From JANMZR01 sp031383555 (GTDB lineage: Bacteria; Bacteroidota; Bacteroidia; Cytophagales; Spirosomataceae): DNA of 17,488 nt. The notes under the pieces were generated by a model that saw only the letters and a list, made by a program, of their open reading frames with translations, was not told the DNA's origin and made no database searches. The DNA lies in assembly GCA_031383555.1 (NCBI GenBank), contig JANMZR010000275.1, forward strand, positions 1 to 17,488. Reading direction: 5' to 3'. Position numbers and translations under genes: made by a program. Each line of letters begins with the position of its first letter. Position 1 is the stretch's first letter. Shown here in pieces: positions 14,798 through 17,488 of this stretch.

Positions 14798-15418
14798 ATG
14801 ATAGCTTTAACTACTTTGTATGAAAACTCCACCCTAATAGTTGATACAAATTACCAAGTAAAAACGTTTAATGGAGCGGAAGAAAATCTTGTTCAACTAA
14901 TAAAAGCTAAAAATGAAAGGGGCTTTAATATTTTATACGATAAATATTGTGGTGCATTGTATGGTATTCTTACTAAGATTGTAAAACGAAGTGAAATTGC
15001 CGACGATTTATTACAAGATACTTTTGTGAAAATATGGAAAAATATTGATAAGTATGATGCATCAAAAGGGACTCTTTTTACTTGGATGTTGAATATTGCC
15101 AGAAATTTAGCGATTGATTATTTAAGGTCGACTTGTTATCGTCATGAATTACAAAATATTAATATTGATTTTATTTCGACCCAAAAGGATTACAACGATT
15201 CAATTTCAGTTGATTACAATGAGTTTGAATTTAATGACTTCAAAACCAATGCTTTAAAACATCTAAATCCAAAATGTGCCGAAGTAATTGATATGATTTT
15301 CTTTTTTGGGTGTACCCACGAGCAAGCCGCACAGCTATTAAAATTGCCCTTAGGTACAATAAAAACCAGAGCAAGAGTAGGCCTTACATTGCTTAGGGGG
15401 TTATATAAGTCTGGATAA
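14798..15418 (+). CDS. ECF-type RNA polymerase sigma factor
   Basis: The 206-residue protein directs RNA polymerase to a dedicated promoter set. Residues about 44-112 are sigma region 2: FNILYDKYCGALYGI, then EIADDLLQDTFVKIWKNI and TLFTWMLNIARNLAIDYLRS. Residues about 150-203 are region 4, with the helix-turn-helix HEQAAQLLKLPLGTIKTRAR. The first 30 residues precede the usual start of the fold, but no later ATG fits well, so I keep ATG 14798. A linker rich in Asn, Asp and aromatic residues separates the two regions. It is followed 44 bases later by a short anti-sigma-like gene, the normal pairing for RskA-type control. Confidence 0.94.
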   Translation: MIALTTLYENSTLIVDTNYQVKTFNGAEENLVQLIKAKNERGFNILYDKYCGALYGILTKIVKRSEIADDLLQDTFVKIWKNIDKYDASKGTLFTWMLNIARNLAIDYLRSTCYRHELQNINIDFISTQKDYNDSISVDYNEFEFNDFKTNALKHLNPKCAEVIDMIFFFGCTHEQAAQLLKLPLGTIKTRARVGLTLLRGLYKSG

Positions 15419-15462
15419 TTGTAAGTTTTTATGAAAAAAGTAAAAAAATATTAATACAAAAA

Positions 15463-15705
15463 ATGAATAAAAGCGTAAAAATTGATATTGAAATTTTAAA
15501 AGACTATTGCTTAGGATTTCTTTCAGAAAAGCAGGAAAAAAATGTTGAAATAATTTGTAAAGAGCACACCGAAGTAGCAAAAGAACTCAATATATTACGA
15601 TCAGCTTTGGAAAAATATACTGGCAATGAAAAAATATTACATAGAACTAAATTGCGCAAAAATGTTTGGAAAGCAATACAAAAAATATGGAAAAACACTC
15701 TTTAA
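15463..15705 (+). CDS. Very short anti-sigma factor-like protein (N-terminal domain only)
   Basis: The 80-residue protein resembles the cytoplasmic sigma-binding domain of Bacteroidota RskA-type anti-sigma factors. Seen here are LKDYCLGFLSEKQEKNVEII near residues 12-31, a following helix up to about residue 50, and RKNVWKAIQKIW near the end, where full-length proteins enter the linker before their membrane helix. No TM segment or periplasmic domain follows in any frame: only 51 bases separate its stop from the end of the convergent LuxR-type gene. Full-length relatives are usually 200-270 residues (family knowledge). It may be a soluble anti-sigma factor or a truncated remnant. It lies directly after the sigma gene and probably shares its transcript. 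Confidence 0.68.
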   Translation: MNKSVKIDIEILKDYCLGFLSEKQEKNVEIICKEHTEVAKELNILRSALEKYTGNEKILHRTKLRKNVWKAIQKIWKNTL

Positions 15706-15756
15706 ATAGGAATTTAGGAACTGATTTTGATTTAGGAAGACTTTTGTAGATAATAA

Positions 15757-16578
15757 TCAAATAATACCAGCCATTTTTGCTAATTGCACCAAAGCAGTAG
15801 TATCTCTTGCGCCAATTTTTTCAATCATATTGCTTCGATGATTACCCACCGTTGCCGTACTTATAAATAGTAGCTCGGCAATTTCTTTTGTGTCGATATC
15901 ATCTGCTATCAGCTTTAATATTTCTTTCTCCCGTTCGCTTAACAAGTCGTGTTTGGTAACTACATCATTGTTTGAATGGAAGGTTTGCACAAATTGTCTT
16001 TGCTGACCATATGAAAACCTGATCCAATAAAAAGGATAATCTTTCTTAATTAAATGGTAAATATTTTGTACGTAATTTAGGGTATATTTAAAATTACGGT
16101 CTTCATCAACTTGTATTGGCATGCCCTGAGAGAAGATTGCGATGGGCTTTCCATCCAATCGTGTAAACCGCATACAACTATGATGAATTTTCATGTTTAC
16201 ACGTTCTTCAAAGGGAATTTGCAGTAATGTTTTCGTAAACCACGCAACAGACTCATAAGGAAATTTTGCATATTCTTTGTTGAGTAAACTAAGAATAGTA
16301 ACCATTCGCTCTCCCATGTTTCCCTCTTGAAGCGGCCCCCAAAACTCAACATGCCCAACTTCAAGCTCTGGGGCAAATGTTTTATGATTGAAAATAGTGA
16401 GATGGGTATCTGTACCTTGTATGCCTGCCAAAAGAAACTCAAGCTCTTTCAAGTAAGAATCCCTATCGGTAAGCTTATCGTTGTTAAATACATAAGTTGA
16501 AAGTTCTACAACCTTATTGTATATGGCTTCGCTTTTTTGCAAACCAATTAGCAATTCAATATTTGTAGAATTTGACAT
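15757..16578 (-). CDS. LuxR-type (GerE HTH) transcriptional regulator with N-terminal sensory domain
   Basis: From ATG 16576-16578 the protein has 273 residues (MSNSTNIELL). An upstream in-frame ATG at 16653 would add 25 mostly hydrophobic residues and is less likely. Residues 1-205 form an alpha/beta region with no motif I can name; it may be PAS-like. Residues 214-273 are the GerE helix-turn-helix: LSEREKEILKLIADDIDTKE, IAELLFISTATVGNHRSNMI, and a last helix. No receiver domain (phospho-acceptor Asp pattern) is evident, so it is not a typical response regulator. It is convergent with the anti-sigma-like gene. Its targets and signal are not deducible. Confidence 0.85.
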   Translation of the reverse strand: MSNSTNIELLIGLQKSEAIYNKVVELSTYVFNNDKLTDRDSYLKELEFLLAGIQGTDTHLTIFNHKTFAPELEVGHVEFWGPLQEGNMGERMVTILSLLNKEYAKFPYESVAWFTKTLLQIPFEERVNMKIHHSCMRFTRLDGKPIAIFSQGMPIQVDEDRNFKYTLNYVQNIYHLIKKDYPFYWIRFSYGQQRQFVQTFHSNNDVVTKHDLLSEREKEILKLIADDIDTKEIAELLFISTATVGNHRSNMIEKIGARDTTALVQLAKMAGII

Positions 16579-16718
16579 AGGCGGTAGTAATTTTAGACTA
16601 ATAGTTATTGGTAAGAAGTGTAACTCTATCCAAAGCTTAATCAAAAATATCAATAATCTCTATTTTTAGAGAAAAAAGTCTGCAAATAGTTTTGTAATGT
16701 ACAAATCTTTTCCTTATC

Positions 16719-16770
16719 AACAAAAGCTTTTTGTTAGTATACTATTACATTGATTTCTTGAAAATCAATG
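16719..16770. repeat. Two adjacent short hairpins upstream of the LuxR-type gene
   Basis: AACAAAA (16719-16725) pairs with TTTTGTT (16729-16735) over a three-base loop. CATTGATTT (16748-16756) pairs with AAATCAATG (16762-16770) over a five-base loop. Both stems are perfect. They lie between the LuxR-type start and the DUF5694 pseudogene, and could be operator sites or remnants. Neither has a convincing T tail for termination in the orientation of a neighbouring gene. Confidence 0.5.
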
Positions 16771-16836
16771 ATTCATAATATCTGTATTTCAAGGCGATAC
16801 CAAATCAATTATTCCTCTTTTTAGAAGCTTCTGTGA

Positions 16837-17476
16837 AATTTAAAATTAGGTTTAAATACTTACCGTGCCACTATTATCGCAATTGAAAGAGAACCAGGCA
16901 TGCAAGCAACATATGATTCACTTTAGAATCAATATTTGAAGGGAAAATATGATTTATGGCGTAATGAAGAGGAACAAATTAGCTTCAGAAATGCAAAAAT
17001 GATGAAACTGAAAAAACTATATTGTGTTGACTCTTGGGGCAAGGGACTATGAGGTACTAAATACTGTTTAGGAGAGTAAAAACAGTCTCGAAAACAAAAA
17101 ATTCATGAGTTATTTTTATAATTATGCCGATACTTTACAGCAATATTTTCCAAAACCAATTTTTTAAACAAAAGGAATTAGTACAGAACTAATTCAAAAA
17201 AACAACTACAATAATATCAAATTATACTTAGGAACCTATTTAATTAGGATATTTAAGTATGAAACAACCGACAATGAATTTTTTGGCCCAGACTTTGTGA
17301 CATGTTGGTGGTTCAACCGAAATCTGAGAATTTTTAGAACTATAAAAAAAATAAAAGCAAAAACTACTGATAGAATACTAGTTATTTTCGGCGCTGGCCA
17401 TATGAATTTATTAAATTTACTTTTTAATTCTTCGCCAAAGTTCAAATTACTAGAAGTTAAGAATTACCTGAAATAA
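16837..17476 (+). pseudogene. DUF5694-family pseudogene (N-terminus lost, stops and frameshift)
   Basis: Conceptual translation gives TIIAIEREPGMQATYDSL, stop, NQYLKGKYDLWRNEEEQISF, RNAKMMKLKKLYCVDSWG in one frame. After a one-base shift near 17035-17050 it continues with RDYEVLNTV, stop, SYFYNYADTLQQYF, stop, FFGPDFVTCWWFNRNLRIF, DRILVIFGAGHMNLL and KLLEVKNYLK ending at TAA 17474-17476. In-frame stops are at 16924, 17069 and 17165. The order of motifs (AIE, YLKGKY..NE, VDS.G, WW.NRNLRI, GAGH) fits DUF5694 proteins, distant relatives of the TraB/EreA/ChaN-type group; this is recognised from memory. The usual N-terminal GTxH part is not found upstream. The frame at 17236-17445 on the other strand is only a shadow. 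Confidence 0.75.
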
Positions 17477-17488
17477 TTCAGAAGCTTC

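Noticed and set aside
16579..16653. Upstream start for the LuxR-type regulator
   Set aside because: The extra 25 residues look like translated AT-rich intergenic DNA; the ATG at 16576-16578 gives a more natural N-terminus.
17236..17445. Minus-strand 69-codon open frame
   Set aside because: The plus strand here encodes recognisable DUF5694 C-terminal motifs, so this frame is a shadow.

Overview
The window looks like a chromosomal segment of an AT-rich member of the Bacteroidota, probably in or near the Cytophagales. The evidence is the single-chain type of PurL, a solo FtsE, an N-terminally anchored protein and a one-cysteine IscA-like protein of kinds familiar from this phylum, an ECF sigma factor next to a RskA-type anti-sigma N-terminus, several TAnnTTTG-type -7 promoter motifs, and few Shine-Dalgarno sequences. 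The genus cannot be decided from the sequence.

Layout. Positions 1-3791 are minus-strand housekeeping genes: the N-terminal 471 codons of purL (cut by the window edge), ftsE, a small transaldolase, and an anchored protein of unknown function. The 5' end of ftsE is tandemly duplicated between ftsE and the transaldolase gene. Positions 3888-7143 (plus) hold a one-cysteine HesB/IscA-like protein followed 11 bases later by a large multi-TM NtrY-like histidine kinase, which is split in two by a one-base frameshift in a T run. Its stop codon abuts that of a convergent, very divergent alpha-amylase-superfamily protein (7144-9168, minus). A CoA-binding protein (9307-9675, plus) is followed by about 770 bases without a convincing gene, perhaps decayed coding DNA.

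Positions 10443-14453 carry an accessory-looking group richer in G+C than the flanks: a covalent-FAD oxidoreductase of the berberine-bridge type, a cupin lipoprotein, and convergent to them a soluble class III nucleotide cyclase fused to a TolB-like domain and TPR repeats. A 14-base perfect palindrome of LacI-family operator type lies between the first two. A stem-loop with a T tail lies between the lipoprotein and the cyclase.

Positions 14798-16578 are regulatory: an ECF sigma factor with a good -7 promoter motif, a very short anti-sigma-like protein lacking the usual membrane and periplasmic half, and a convergent LuxR-type regulator. The right end (16837-17476) is a clear pseudogene, with three in-frame stops and a frameshift, whose reading matches the pattern of DUF5694 proteins.

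Functionally, the left part is core metabolism and cell division. The middle is signalling and carbohydrate-related. The right part is regulatory and partly decaying. I found no intact mobile element, CRISPR array or RNA gene. The strongest second-look items are the ftsE 5' duplication, the T-run frameshift in the kinase, the divergent amylase-like protein, the truncated anti-sigma factor, the palindromic operator and the decayed DUF5694 gene.
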